DNA from: Undaria pinnatifida
Taxonomy: Eukaryota > Sar > Phaeophyceae > Laminariales > Alariaceae
Direction of reading: 5' to 3'
NCBI GenBank assembly: GCA_012845835.1
Contig: JABAKD010000002.1
Span: forward strand, 23,230,518-23,294,517
Length of the DNA stretch: 64,000 bases
Under the pieces are notes generated by a model. It was not told the origin of the DNA and searched no databases. It saw nothing but the letters and a program-made list of their open reading frames with translations. Each line of letters starts with the position of its first letter. Positions within the stretch are counted from its first letter, which is position 1. Shown one piece after another: positions 42,992-51,639 of this stretch. A program made the translations under genes and the position numbers.

Positions 42992-44070
42992 GTTGGAGGA
43001 CGATGAGGGGAAAAGGGAACTGGTTAGGGAAGGAACTGGACGAGTGGGAGCTGGTGGAGGAGCTGACAGAATTCATGGCCTACTGCTGCGCGGAAAGGAA
43101 GAATAAGGAGGCGACAGTGGCAGGGAAGCTGATGGCGGTTAACTTTTATCACGAGCAGTGGGGGGGGCTGTCTCTGCCGCTGCAGCACTTCAGGATTCAG
43201 GCAGTGAAGAAAGGAATCAGGAGGGCGCATGCGGAGGCGGGGAACCAGGCACGGGTAAGGAGGCCGCTGACGTGGGAGATGATCAGAGTGATGGAGGAGA
43301 GTATCGGCGCGTGGGGGGTAGGGGGGAGGATCGTGTGGATCGGGCTGGCACTGACGTATCAGATGCTGCTGAGGGCTTCGGAACTATTCGCGGAGGAAGG
43401 AGGAAAGGTGCATGAAGTTTACTGCTTGAGGAGGGGGGATGTGGCTTTCTTCGAGAAAGGGGTGCAGCTGGGACCGGGAGGGAAGGAAGCCGCGGATATG
43501 GTGGAGATCCGTTTCAAGGGGGGGAAAGGAGACCAGGGGAGAAAAGGCGCGGTAGCCGTGAGAACAAAAGGTCCGGGGGGGGTCGGGGGGAGGATGGAAG
43601 GGAACGTAGTGGACCTGATGGCGGAGCTAGTAGGCTACTACGGGGAGACGGTTCCGGGGGGGGAAAACGCCCCGCTGATGACCTACAGCAGCGGGGGAAG
43701 ATGGAAGGTATGGACGAAAGGGCAAGCGACGTTTTGCTTAAGGAGCGGGCTGGAGAGAGTGGCGAGGAAATGGAAGAAGCAAGGGAAGGGGGCAGTGGGA
43801 GAGCTGGTTCCAGAGGAATTCGCGCTGCATTCCGGAAGAATAGGGGGAGCGACAAGGCTGGCGGAGATGGGAGCACAGCCGTGGGTGATCCAGAGAGAAG
43901 GAAGGTGGGCGTCGCAGGCATTCATGGGGTACGTGAGATCGAATATGGAAGACCCCCTTTGGGTGTCAAGAATTTTGGTAGGGAGGTCAGGAGCGCCGGG
44001 CAGACAGCCGGGGCAAGGGACGAGATGGGGGGGGGGGGGGGGAAGGGGGGGGGGAAGGGGGCGAAGGTAG
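42658..44070 (+). CDS. Tyrosine recombinase of the DIRS-type element
   Basis: This is an intact frame of up to 470 codons; the functional start is probably later than 42658, near the SAM-like N-domain at STRKTYAQGWRMWVSW. The catalytic domain shows YQMLLRASELFAEEG (Arg I), FALHSGRIGGATRLAEMG (His-x-x-Arg) and GRWASQAFMGYVRS, with the tyrosine nucleophile in GYVRS. It would integrate circular element DNA by a phosphotyrosine intermediate, without an integrase and without target-site duplication. The C-terminus is Gly/Arg-rich, coded by G-tracts (44025-44060). It is the best-preserved ORF of the element. A Crypton-like relative is excluded by the linked RT and RNase H. Confidence 0.82.
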   Translation: MGEELQGGKRGSEIGRDDENFGGVGADWGVVLPGEARAGGGERVSRRDNEVEGRRNPIEADQRMPCRPVAGPGAWTERRGDVFGVFARGYGLGRVAKSTRKTYAQGWRMWVSWRTMRGKGNWLGKELDEWELVEELTEFMAYCCAERKNKEATVAGKLMAVNFYHEQWGGLSLPLQHFRIQAVKKGIRRAHAEAGNQARVRRPLTWEMIRVMEESIGAWGVGGRIVWIGLALTYQMLLRASELFAEEGGKVHEVYCLRRGDVAFFEKGVQLGPGGKEAADMVEIRFKGGKGDQGRKGAVAVRTKGPGGVGGRMEGNVVDLMAELVGYYGETVPGGENAPLMTYSSGGRWKVWTKGQATFCLRSGLERVARKWKKQGKGAVGELVPEEFALHSGRIGGATRLAEMGAQPWVIQREGRWASQAFMGYVRSNMEDPLWVSRILVGRSGAPGRQPGQGTRWGGGGGRGGGRGRR

Positions 44071-44084
44071 AATAGGGTAGAGAC

Positions 44085-44399
44085 CGGTCGCCCCGGTGGC
44101 GTATCAGGTTATCCTCGAGCCTGGTATAGGTCAGTTTCGTGAGTTCGAGCCCCGCCGAGTGCATACTCGTATAAATTCGTTGGGACTTTTTCTTGTGGAC
44201 AAATTGACTTGCGGAAAGCGCGAGAGCGTGAGTTAGCAACATTCGATGAACAATCGACGAGCAGTGGGATTGCTGAACCCTATGCGCGATAAAAATTGAA
44301 GGCAAGAACCGGGGAGGAGAAGGGATGACACCTGTGACCACGGCTTGTCCAGAAGCTGGAAAGTGAAAGTGTGCAAAAAAAAAAAAAAAAAAAAAAAAA
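44085..44399 (+). repeat. tRNA-derived SINE with poly(A) tail
   Basis: The head GGTCGCCCCGGTGGCGTATC, with A-box TGGCGTATCAGG and B-box GAGTTCGAGCCCC, is followed by a body of about 200 bp and a 25-base poly(A) (44375-44399). A second copy is inverted at 54619-54952 with a T-tract at 54619-54632. Both share CATACTCG, GCGCGATAAAAATTGAAGGC and CCACGGCTTGT, so boundaries are supported by two copies. It is pol III type and retroposed in trans. The tRNA species cannot be named with confidence. Confidence 0.85.
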
Positions 44400-45359
44400 G
44401 GGTAGGCGCGAGCGTAGAACGCGGCTTCCGAATGGGCTTCTGGTTGTTGAGGTGATCTGTCGGGTAGGGGGGCAGGTCAGCCGCGTACAATAGCTGGGAG
44501 AGGGAGCGGGGGAGGGAGAGGGGGGCAAGGAAAACCGGACGAGGGTGAGCCGTCAGTTTCCACAATGGTTTATTGGAAATGAACCAAAGTGCCAACTCAT
44601 CATATCATATACGACAGAAAATTCGGCTATCACAGGCAAGTAAGAGCTGTGTATCATTCCCCGACAAACATCAGTACTATGAACAGCAATCGCTCACCCC
44701 TAAAATAACCCAGCATTTCAGTTCGTTGTTGCGCTTGATCGGCAGAGTATCAACCGCTAAGTATACCAGTTGTTGTACAGCATCATTCGACTGACCTTAC
44801 CGCGAGCGAGCGCTATACCAACCAAAAATATCGTAATCGCTACAAGGGCTCCGTTCCGCGGGCGGCTGAAGCCTCCCGCTACGCTCGCGCAAGGCAAGGA
44901 AGAATGCAACTAAAAACATGTCAAGGGGGCAGAAAGAAGAGGCCCATGATTTGGTGCGCACAGCGATTTGATAATGCCAAGAGTTGCTTGTGCAGAGCAA
45001 ATTGCCATGTTGTGCTCAGCTGTGCTGTGTGCTTTCGTTACCCGTGTTGCGTTCTGATCGGCAGTACGGGGGAATTTTCGTGGGGGAAAAAACAGGGGGC
45101 CGTGAAAGATCAAATACAACATATAGAAAAAGAAAAGAAGAAAAGTAGTGCACAACAACACGTATTATACCCGGTACTGCTCTATGTTCGAAAGAAAGCA
45201 CACAGCGCAGCACGACACAGCAGCACCGCAGCGAAGGGCACGGCACCGCACGGCGCTACGCTGCGCTGCTGGGCTATATATAGCCGGACTGATCTGAGCT
45301 GGGCGTGCATTGTGATCCAACAGCGTAGTACCTGTTGGTATATGTACAAACCTGGTGTA
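44400..45359. other. No gene recognised
   Basis: Short frames only. GC-rich degenerate segments at 44840-44890 and 45205-45290 resemble others at 28240-28290 and 48440-48570. A segment at 44751-44790 (ACCGCTAAGTATACCAGTTG) has a counterpart near 51509-51556. Confidence 0.4.
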
Positions 45360-45910
45360 GTAGTACCGGTATGTACTATAAGCCTCAAGGTCTTCTCGTT
45401 GGTTCGAATCCCGGTGTCATCGGGGAAACAAAAATATCCTAACTGCTAATGAAAAAAATAAGAGATATCAATGTGACTGCTGTTGTGGTCGTCTAGTAGT
45501 GAGTAGATATACTGTCCGCTTATAAGTCTGGTTTTCGTTGGTTGAATCCAGGGGTCAATGAAAAAGAAATTATCCTCATGAAAAAATTGGTACATACTTT
45601 TATGTAAAAAAATAGTACTGGTAGATACACCACCCACTGCTGCTGTGACATATTGTGGTCTAGTACATAGACTGTCCGCTTAGTATCCTGGTGGCCTTCA
45701 CTGGTTCGAATCCGGGTGCCATCGAAAAAAAAATGATCCTCATGAAAAATCGATATTTATTTGTCAAAAAAAAAATAGATAGCAATGTGACTTTGTGGTC
45801 TAGTAGATAGACTGTCCGCTTATAAGCCTGGTTTTCGTTGGTTGAATCCTGGTGTCATCGGAGAAAAAATTATCCTCTTGAACAAAAATATATACATAAA
45901 TATATATCAA
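45360..45910 (+). repeat. Array of tRNA-like repeat units
   Basis: Four units share GTGGTCTAGTAGATAGACTG, then TCCGCTTATAAG, then GGTTCGAATCC or GGTTGAATCC, then GGTGTCATCG, an A-rich stretch and ATCCTCATGAAAAA. They are spaced at about 100-170 bp. D-arm pairing (GTCT/AGAC), a T-arm and an acceptor pairing (TGACA/TGTCA) are visible, so the unit derives from a tRNA; the loop resembles TAT. Similar units are at 50041-50102 plus 51102-51370. The pairings are degenerate, so functional tRNA genes are unlikely. Confidence 0.65.
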
Positions 45911-46486
45911 ATGATTCCTTGGTGTCATGTACTTTGGTCAGGAGTTTTTTGTCTCGCCCGAAGTATGCGATTCGCGGAACTGGAATTCTCGGTCGGATAT
46001 AGCTTGGTTCGAGCGCCGCCTTCGGGGGGCGGCTCCAACGCCCCTCGCCCTACCGTGTCCGTTCCGCACATCGACGTGAACGCGGACGGGTGCCGAGCGA
46101 GACGAGCGAGTGTCGAGGAGGAATTTTGGAAAAATTGTTGAATCTTAATGGCTGCAACGCCTGAATGATTTACAAAATTGGCATCATTTCCAAACGGTAC
46201 GTGATACTGCTGTTTGGAATTTTGCGGTGGCATACTCTCAAGCGTTAGTTTCTTTGCTGTACTTTTTTACTATTAATAGTTCGTTTGTTTTCTTGCCCGG
46301 CCTTTTTATTGCTTTTGTTTCTGCTCGTTTTGCCAGCTGGAAATTCATTTTTTTAGTGTGGGTTCACCTAAAACGTGACACAAGTTACCGACGATATCCA
46401 ACAACTTCGCGACACAAATTACCGACGGCAAAACGTTTCGTGACAAAATAACTCCCAAACCATGGAATCATGACATTTTCATGTAA
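45911..46486. other. No gene recognised
   Basis: AT-rich with a short GC-rich island (46010-46110). No frame, repeat or RNA gene could be supported. Confidence 0.4.
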
Positions 46487-47416
46487 CAGAATCTCGAGAC
46501 AAAACCAAGCAGGTAGAGCCGTCTCTTCGGCCTTTGGCCCTGGCTTTAGCATGGCCGCTGACACTCCAGGCAGCCTCTGCTGTAGTAGGCATGAACGAGT
46601 GCGGTTGATTCGCAGCGAACTATCCCGCTGTGCTCGCTTCTATGTGGCCATTGTCCATGCCATTTCATGTCACCTCCCTTCTGTTTTGTCGTCGTGCCGT
46701 CGAGGTACGAGGAAACCTTTACGTACCGGGTGAGAACAGCAGTATGTACGACGAGCATGAACGCCAACTGACGGCATTGGCAAACACACAACATCAGGTG
46801 CAGCAGCAGTAGCCGAAGGGTGAAACTTCTAGCACATACTGCAGCAACTAGTAGCAACCAGAACCACAGCAGATAGCTCAAAGTGCAGTACGAGTGCAAT
46901 TGGCAAGTTTAGTCGTACACGCATCACTCTGTCCAATAGTCTATACCAGGTATATAACAGAATCTCGAGACAAAACCAAGCAGGTAAAAGAGCCGTCTCT
47001 TCGGCCTTTGGCCCTGGCTTTAGCATGGCCGCTGACACTCCAGGCAGCCTCTGCTGTAGGCATGAACGAGTGCGGTTGATTCGCAGCGAACTATCCCGCT
47101 GTGCTCGCTTCTATGTGGCCATTGTCCATGCCATTTCATGTCACCTCCCTTTTGTTTTGAGCTCGTCGTCGTGCCGTCGAGGTACGAGGAAACCCGTACG
47201 TACTGGGTGAGAACAGCAGTATGTACGACGAGCATGAACGCCAACTGACGGCATTAGCAAACACGCAACATCAGGTGCAGCAGCAGTAGCCGAAGGGCAA
47301 AACTTCTAGCACATACTGCAGCAACTAGTAGCAACCAGAACCACAGCAGATAGCTCAAAGTGCAGTACGAGTGCCGTTGGCAAGTTTAGTCGTACACGCA
47401 TCACTCTGCCCAATAT
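46487..47416. repeat. Tandem duplication, period 471 bp
   Basis: The block beginning ACAGAATCTCGAGAC at 46487 recurs at 46958 and stays closely alignable to the end (CATCACTCTG). Differences are mostly short indels (CAGGTAGAGCC against CAGGTAAAAGAGCC, CTGTAGTAGGC against CTGTAGGC). At the end, copy one reads CAATAGTCTATACCAGGTATATAAC, split here as CAATA, GTCTATACCAGG and TATATAAC, whereas copy two has only CAATATATAAC. Short frames cross it, but none is shared with a known family. Confidence 0.9.
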
Positions 47417-47980
47417 ATAACAACCGTTTATGTTCATATTGATGGAGAAAAAATATTACACTTCCTGTAAGAATGATACGTCGTACGAGCGGACGTTCTG
47501 ATTCTGGTGTGCTGCTGCCGTGAGACCATCGAGCACACCGCATGTTTTACTCAAACAAGAGCCAACAAGAGGCAGCGCACAGGGGCGCCCAACACAGAGA
47601 CACGTGACAACCACGGCCAGCTGTCGATCGCGTAATTCGCCGGTAGTTCGTGCTTCGGTGGGTGTATCGGAAGTCGTTCGTAGTACTGCTGTAGATCGTC
47701 GAAAAACCACGTGGCATCGTTCTGGTGGCAGACTCGCCAGTAGACCCCCCAAAAATTATTTACCTTTTCTTTTTCTTGGCCCCATGCACCCATTTCCTTT
47801 CCTTTCTCTTCTTTGTTTCTTTTTTCCAATTGACTTGCGTCTGTTGTGCGTATGCGTAGTGATAGATACCACGTGTAATATATACGTGGTAGTCTTTCTT
47901 GGGTGGCAAGCGGCATAGTCGGTTTTTCCAGGCGCGAGTAATGAGACGTATGCACCGGTATGGACCTGGCACATCGTAGA
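47417..47980. other. No gene recognised
   Basis: Several overlapping frames of 75-150 codons exist on both strands (the longest is minus 47551-47997), with no recognisable domain and no paired splice signals that favour one. It is left unassigned. Confidence 0.35.
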
Positions 47981-48177
47981 CTGACTCCCGATTTCACTTT
48001 TATATGTTTCTGGTGGAGGCATGAATTGTGTCAGCTGTGATTTATGCGTGTACCACCTTTGGTTTGTGTTTTTCCCCTAGGGTATTCCTCAGCTCCAGAG
48101 TGACTGGAGCCTGTCCTGTGACCACGGACTTGATTATGCGAGTTAATGTGAGAACGACAACAACAACAACAACAACT
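47981..48177 (+). repeat. SINE-like repeat R2 with (AAC)n tail
   Basis: It starts CTGACTCCCGATTTCACTTT, passes GTTTCTGGTGGAGGCATGAA, and ends GTTAATGTGAGAACGACAAC followed by more AAC. It is the uninterrupted reference for the copy at 62352-62693, which carries a 153-bp insertion, and for the minus copy at 3450-3600. Confidence 0.65.
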
Positions 48178-48738
48178 GAAATATTGCCTGTTTCTTGACC
48201 GTTCAGCTGCTTCCTGCAAATTTGGTTTTCTGCCAACACGATTTTGAACTTTTTCGCGATTTTTTCTTCCTTTTTGTCTAGTAAGTTAAAGTTCCTACCA
48301 TTTGCCGCTAATTTGCCGCCTGTGCATTAGTTGCGGAACGGTCCAGCTTTAGCTTTTCTTTGATTCGCACCATTTGTTTTGTACTTGACGAAGCTTCATC
48401 GGCTGAGATCTGGGCTTGGCTCATCAGCTCGACACCGCCCAGCACCCCATCGCAGCGCTATAGCTTACAGCAACGAAGCGCCGTGCAGTGCCCTGCGATG
48501 CCCTGCGGCTCAGCTCAGCAGCGCACCGCTAGCTCTGCAGAGCGAAGCGCAATGCTTTGCCGTGCTCTGCCGTCGCGGTCGTTCGTTATTCATGATATCT
48601 AAAACTCCGCGTACGCTGATATTTAGGTATTTGGCGCTCTATTCTATACATATCGCGTCAACCATCGAAATATCATACAATATGGGGGAGGAAATGTAAT
48701 CTCTATGCAAAGATCCTGTTCCGTTCAAATCAATTGTC
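48178..48738. other. No gene recognised
   Basis: Includes a GC-rich palindrome-prone stretch (48430-48570) of AGCGC/GCGCT-type words. No frame was supported. Confidence 0.4.
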
Positions 48739-48872
48739 AGCCGGCCGCCCCGGTGGTCTATTAATAATAGTGGTTCTACCCTCGAATACTACTAACGTCT
48801 GGTTGTCCTTGAGTTCGACACCCACCACGATGAGATTTGACTTTATTTGCAAAAATGCAAAAAAAAAAAAGG
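48739..48872 (+). repeat. Short tRNA-related SINE with A-rich tail
   Basis: The head GGCCGCCCCGGTGGTCTATT resembles the head of the 44085 SINE. A B-box-like GAGTTCGACACCC lies about 70 bases further on. After ACTTTATTTGCAAAAATGC an A12 tail closes it at about 48870. The body is much shorter than in 44085-44399, so it is a different subfamily or a deleted copy. Confidence 0.5.
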
Positions 48873-50040
48873 GATCAACTGCTGAGAGCGCCTAGCAGCG
48901 TGGGTTGGTTCGACGCGAGTCGACGAGGGACTAAAATGCTGGATTCTCCTCGCGGTAAAAATGAAAGCACGTGCCGAAGTGGGGAGGGAGGAGGAGGGCC
49001 CGCTATGTGACCCCGGATCTGAGTAACTACTGGGAGGGAGCGCGAGAGTGGTGCGGGGATAATAAATGGGATGAAGAAAAAAAAATGTTGCAAAGGTATA
49101 TTATTATTACTACTAGTAAATAATATGTCAGTCTCTAGGAAATACGCACGGCACTATCAGTAGTCGTCATGGTAGAGACACTCCGGATATTATGCATTGA
49201 GGGGACGCGTCCGATTTCGACAACGTGAAAGCCCCCACGAAGAAAAGACAGCAGACACACATATCCCGCCTTCCCGAGAAAAAACAGAGAAGAAGCGCTA
49301 CGCCAACCTCCCGTACGAGCAAAGCCACCCCCGCACCAATCTTAGACAACGCCGCCTCAACGAGAGATCGCCCTCCTCTTCTACGTTTTCCTCCTCGCCC
49401 GCGACCACGCAGACCAATCAATGCGACAGCCTTCACGTAACAAACAAAGCAATCTTCTTCCAAAACCTCGCCGGCTGACATGTCCTCATGTCGACGTTTG
49501 ATGCAAACCGACTTTGCATCCTGTCGACTTCGAACCTCCATTGCCACGGGGACAGCAGTGCAGTCTCTTCATTAATGCCAAGGCCTCTTTTGTTTCGCCT
49601 AGAGGCGACGCAGGTTCTCAATAATACTCTTTTCGGTATTTTTGTTTGATAGACGCCAACTTTCACTTGACGGCGCATTTAACATAGTTTGTTTCGCCTA
49701 TCCTTGCCTTCTTTGTTGTATAATATTACGTTTTTTCTCTTGTCAAAGCATGACTTTCATAATCCCATGTTCGTATGAAACTCTTGGCATTACTTTAAAG
49801 TTCGATGCATGCCAAATCGGACAGCTACACCTTAAGTTGTCGAAGTGCTGCCCTGCCCTACCGGAAGCATGGGCGCCGGCGAATGCCGGCGCCCATGCGG
49901 AGCCCTTGTTTTATATAAAAATTGAAAAACGTCACCTGTGAGTACGACCGATTGAATGGTTGAAACTCAACTTTGCAAGCTGCGTGGCACATCTACTACT
50001 GTATGTTTCGCTGATATACAGCAGTAGTAGTGTAGTTGCA
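48873..50040. other. Mostly unassigned, with a perfect 14-bp-stem hairpin
   Basis: A hairpin at 49867-49898 pairs GCATGGGCGCCGGC with GCCGGCGCCCATGC around a GAAT loop. The segment 48985-49075 has weak similarity to 62930-63070 (CCCGGATCTGAGT). A minus frame at 49167-49547 (KSVCIKRRHEDMSAGEVLEE) could be an exon, but no family or flanking exon was found. Confidence 0.4.
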
Positions 50041-50102
50041 TATAAAAAAATAGTACTGGTGGATACCACTGCTGCTGTGACATTGTAGTCTCTAGTAGAT
50101 AG
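50041..50102 (+). repeat. Left half of a tRNA-like repeat split by TRIM T2a
   Basis: It reads ATAGTACTGGTGGATACC, then GACATTGTAGTCTCTAGTAG ending in ATAG, like 45605-45670. The sequence resumes at 51102 with ATAGACTGTCCGTTTATAAT. Together they rebuild one repeat unit with ATAG present once. Confidence 0.75.
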
Positions 50103-51101
50103 TGTTAAGATACGGCCTTGAAAGGCCTGTAATTATCCGAATTTGAGATCATTTGGGTGGTTTTCGTATGATAAGGTTGGCGTTTTATAGTCGGGAAAGT
50201 AAGGAAATAGATCGGAGGCACGCGCCTCCGATCTCAGAAGCTATCCGGGGCTCTGGTGGAATCGAATAAAGGTACGTCTCTACGAAGGCAAAGAAAATGA
50301 GTACTCTCCGAGGACCTGCTCAATTGGCAGACCTGCAGGGGGCACTCTGTGTCCCCCCTATAACTTCACATGTGGCGTCGACGGCAGGACTCGAACCTGC
50401 GCGTGAAATCACGATGGGTTTCCACTCCCGTGACTTCTCCCTTCTGTTAGCGCCTGTGTTCCCCTCCATATCGACGAGGGCTCGCCTCGTCATGGTACCT
50501 TTTCTGTGGTTGGTTTGCCGTAGAGCCTTTCCTGCCCCCCCCCGCCACACCGGCGACATGCGGCAGGTTGTAGAGCCTTTTCTGCCCCCTCCCGCCACAC
50601 TGGCGGCACGCGGCAGGGTGTTCGATGGGTGGCTTTTGCCTTGTTGTAGGGTCTGCGTTTCTTTCAACTGCTTTTCTTCGCGTGTTCCTGGCTCCATAGC
50701 CAGACGGTTAGAGGTGTGGGAGTGGGTTTTTGAGGAGCCGCATCTTCGACTCATGGTCTAGTTCGTAGAACCGGAGTTTCCCCGAATCTCCCATATTTCT
50801 GCATATGCGACTCATCAGGGTGGGCTAGTGGTAATATACGGCCCCTCGAGAGGCCTGTAATTATTTTCCGAATTTGATATCATTTGGATGGGTTTCGTAT
50901 GATAAGGTTGGCGTTTTATAGTCGGGATAGTTAGGAAATAGATCGGAGGCATGCGCCTCCGATCTCAGAAGCTATCCGGGGCTCTGGTGGAATCGAATAA
51001 AGGTACGTCTCTACGAAGGCAAATAAAGTGAGTACGCTCCAAGGACCTGCTCAATTGGCAGACCTGCAGGGGGCACTCTGTGTCTCCCCTATAACTTTAC
51101 A
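50103..51101 (+). mobile_element. TRIM element T2a, TSD ATAG
   Basis: LTRs at 50103-50370 and 50829-51101 run TG...CA and share the hairpin formed by GATCGGAGGC and GCCTCCGATC. The primer-binding site starts at 50373. GTGGGCTAG precedes the second LTR. ATAG is present once on each side (50099-50102 and 51102-51105). The 458-bp internal region has no gene; it contains two copies of a roughly 50-bp unit starting GTAGAGCCTTT(C/T)CTGCCCC. It shares its last 130 bp with T1 and T2b. It is non-autonomous and mobilised in trans by an LTR retrotransposon. Its insertion in a tRNA-like repeat is exact and intact at both ends. Confidence 0.9.
50373..50425 (+). promoter_or_regulatory. Extended primer-binding site, reverse complement of a tRNA 3' half
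   Basis: Complementing this stretch gives, 5' to 3', an anticodon-loop-like TGGAAACCCAT, a variable-arm hairpin CGTGATTTCACG, a T-arm GCAGGTTCGAGTCCTGC, an acceptor strand and CCA. The long variable arm marks a type II tRNA. TGGAAA in the loop suggests tRNA-Ser with anticodon GGA. LTR elements normally keep 8-18 complementary bases; here about 50 are present. Confidence 0.7.
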
Positions 51102-51370
51102 ATAGACTGTCCGTTTATAATCCTGACCTTCGCTGGTTCGAATCCCGTTGTCATCGGGAAAAAAAAGGATCCTCATGAAAAATCGATACTTGGTATTTAT
51201 TTATCAATTTTATTTGTAAAAATAAAATAGATATCAATGTGACGTTGTAGTCCACCAGGTAGTAGATAGGCTGTCCGCTTGTAATCTTGCTCTTCGGTGG
51301 TTCGAATCTGGGCGTCATCGGGAAAAAAAATGATCCTCATAAAAAATCGATACCAGGTACATAATAGTAA
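51102..51370 (+). repeat. Right half of split tRNA-like unit and one further unit
   Basis: After the TRIM the unit resumes (ATAGACTGTCCGTTTATAAT, then GGTTCGAATCCCGTTGTCAT). A second unit follows from about 51240 (GTAGTCCACCAGGTAGTAG, GGTTCGAATCTGGGCGTC). Compared with the array at 45360-45910, the segment after ATCCTCATGAAAAATCGATA carries CTTGGTA (51189-51195) and, in the next unit, CCAGGTA (51353-51359). Confidence 0.7.
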
Positions 51371-51639
51371 CAAAAATATATTAGGTGGAGCAGGAAATCA
51401 AAGAAAAGTTGGATCGTTCCGCAAGTAATACGCTGGACCGTCCGACCTCGGAGATGCCAGGGAAGCACCAACCGAGCGCTTTCAGCAAAAATATATTCGT
51501 AAGTAAGTCTATGAACCGCTAATCATACCAGTTGCAGTGTATCATCATTCGACGAACAAGCATGTTTTGATACGACTACTATTGCTTGGGTACTTGAAAA
51601 AAATTGAAAATAATACATGCCTTTCGATCTCGACACCCG
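51371..51639. other. No gene recognised
   Basis: AT-rich flank with a segment near 51509-51556 related to 44745-44790 (ACCGCTAATCATACCAGTTG). Confidence 0.4.

Noticed and set aside
45360..45910. Functional tRNA genes
   Set aside because: B-boxes are good but the anticodon stem does not pair and units are tandem and variable; treated as tRNA-like repeats.
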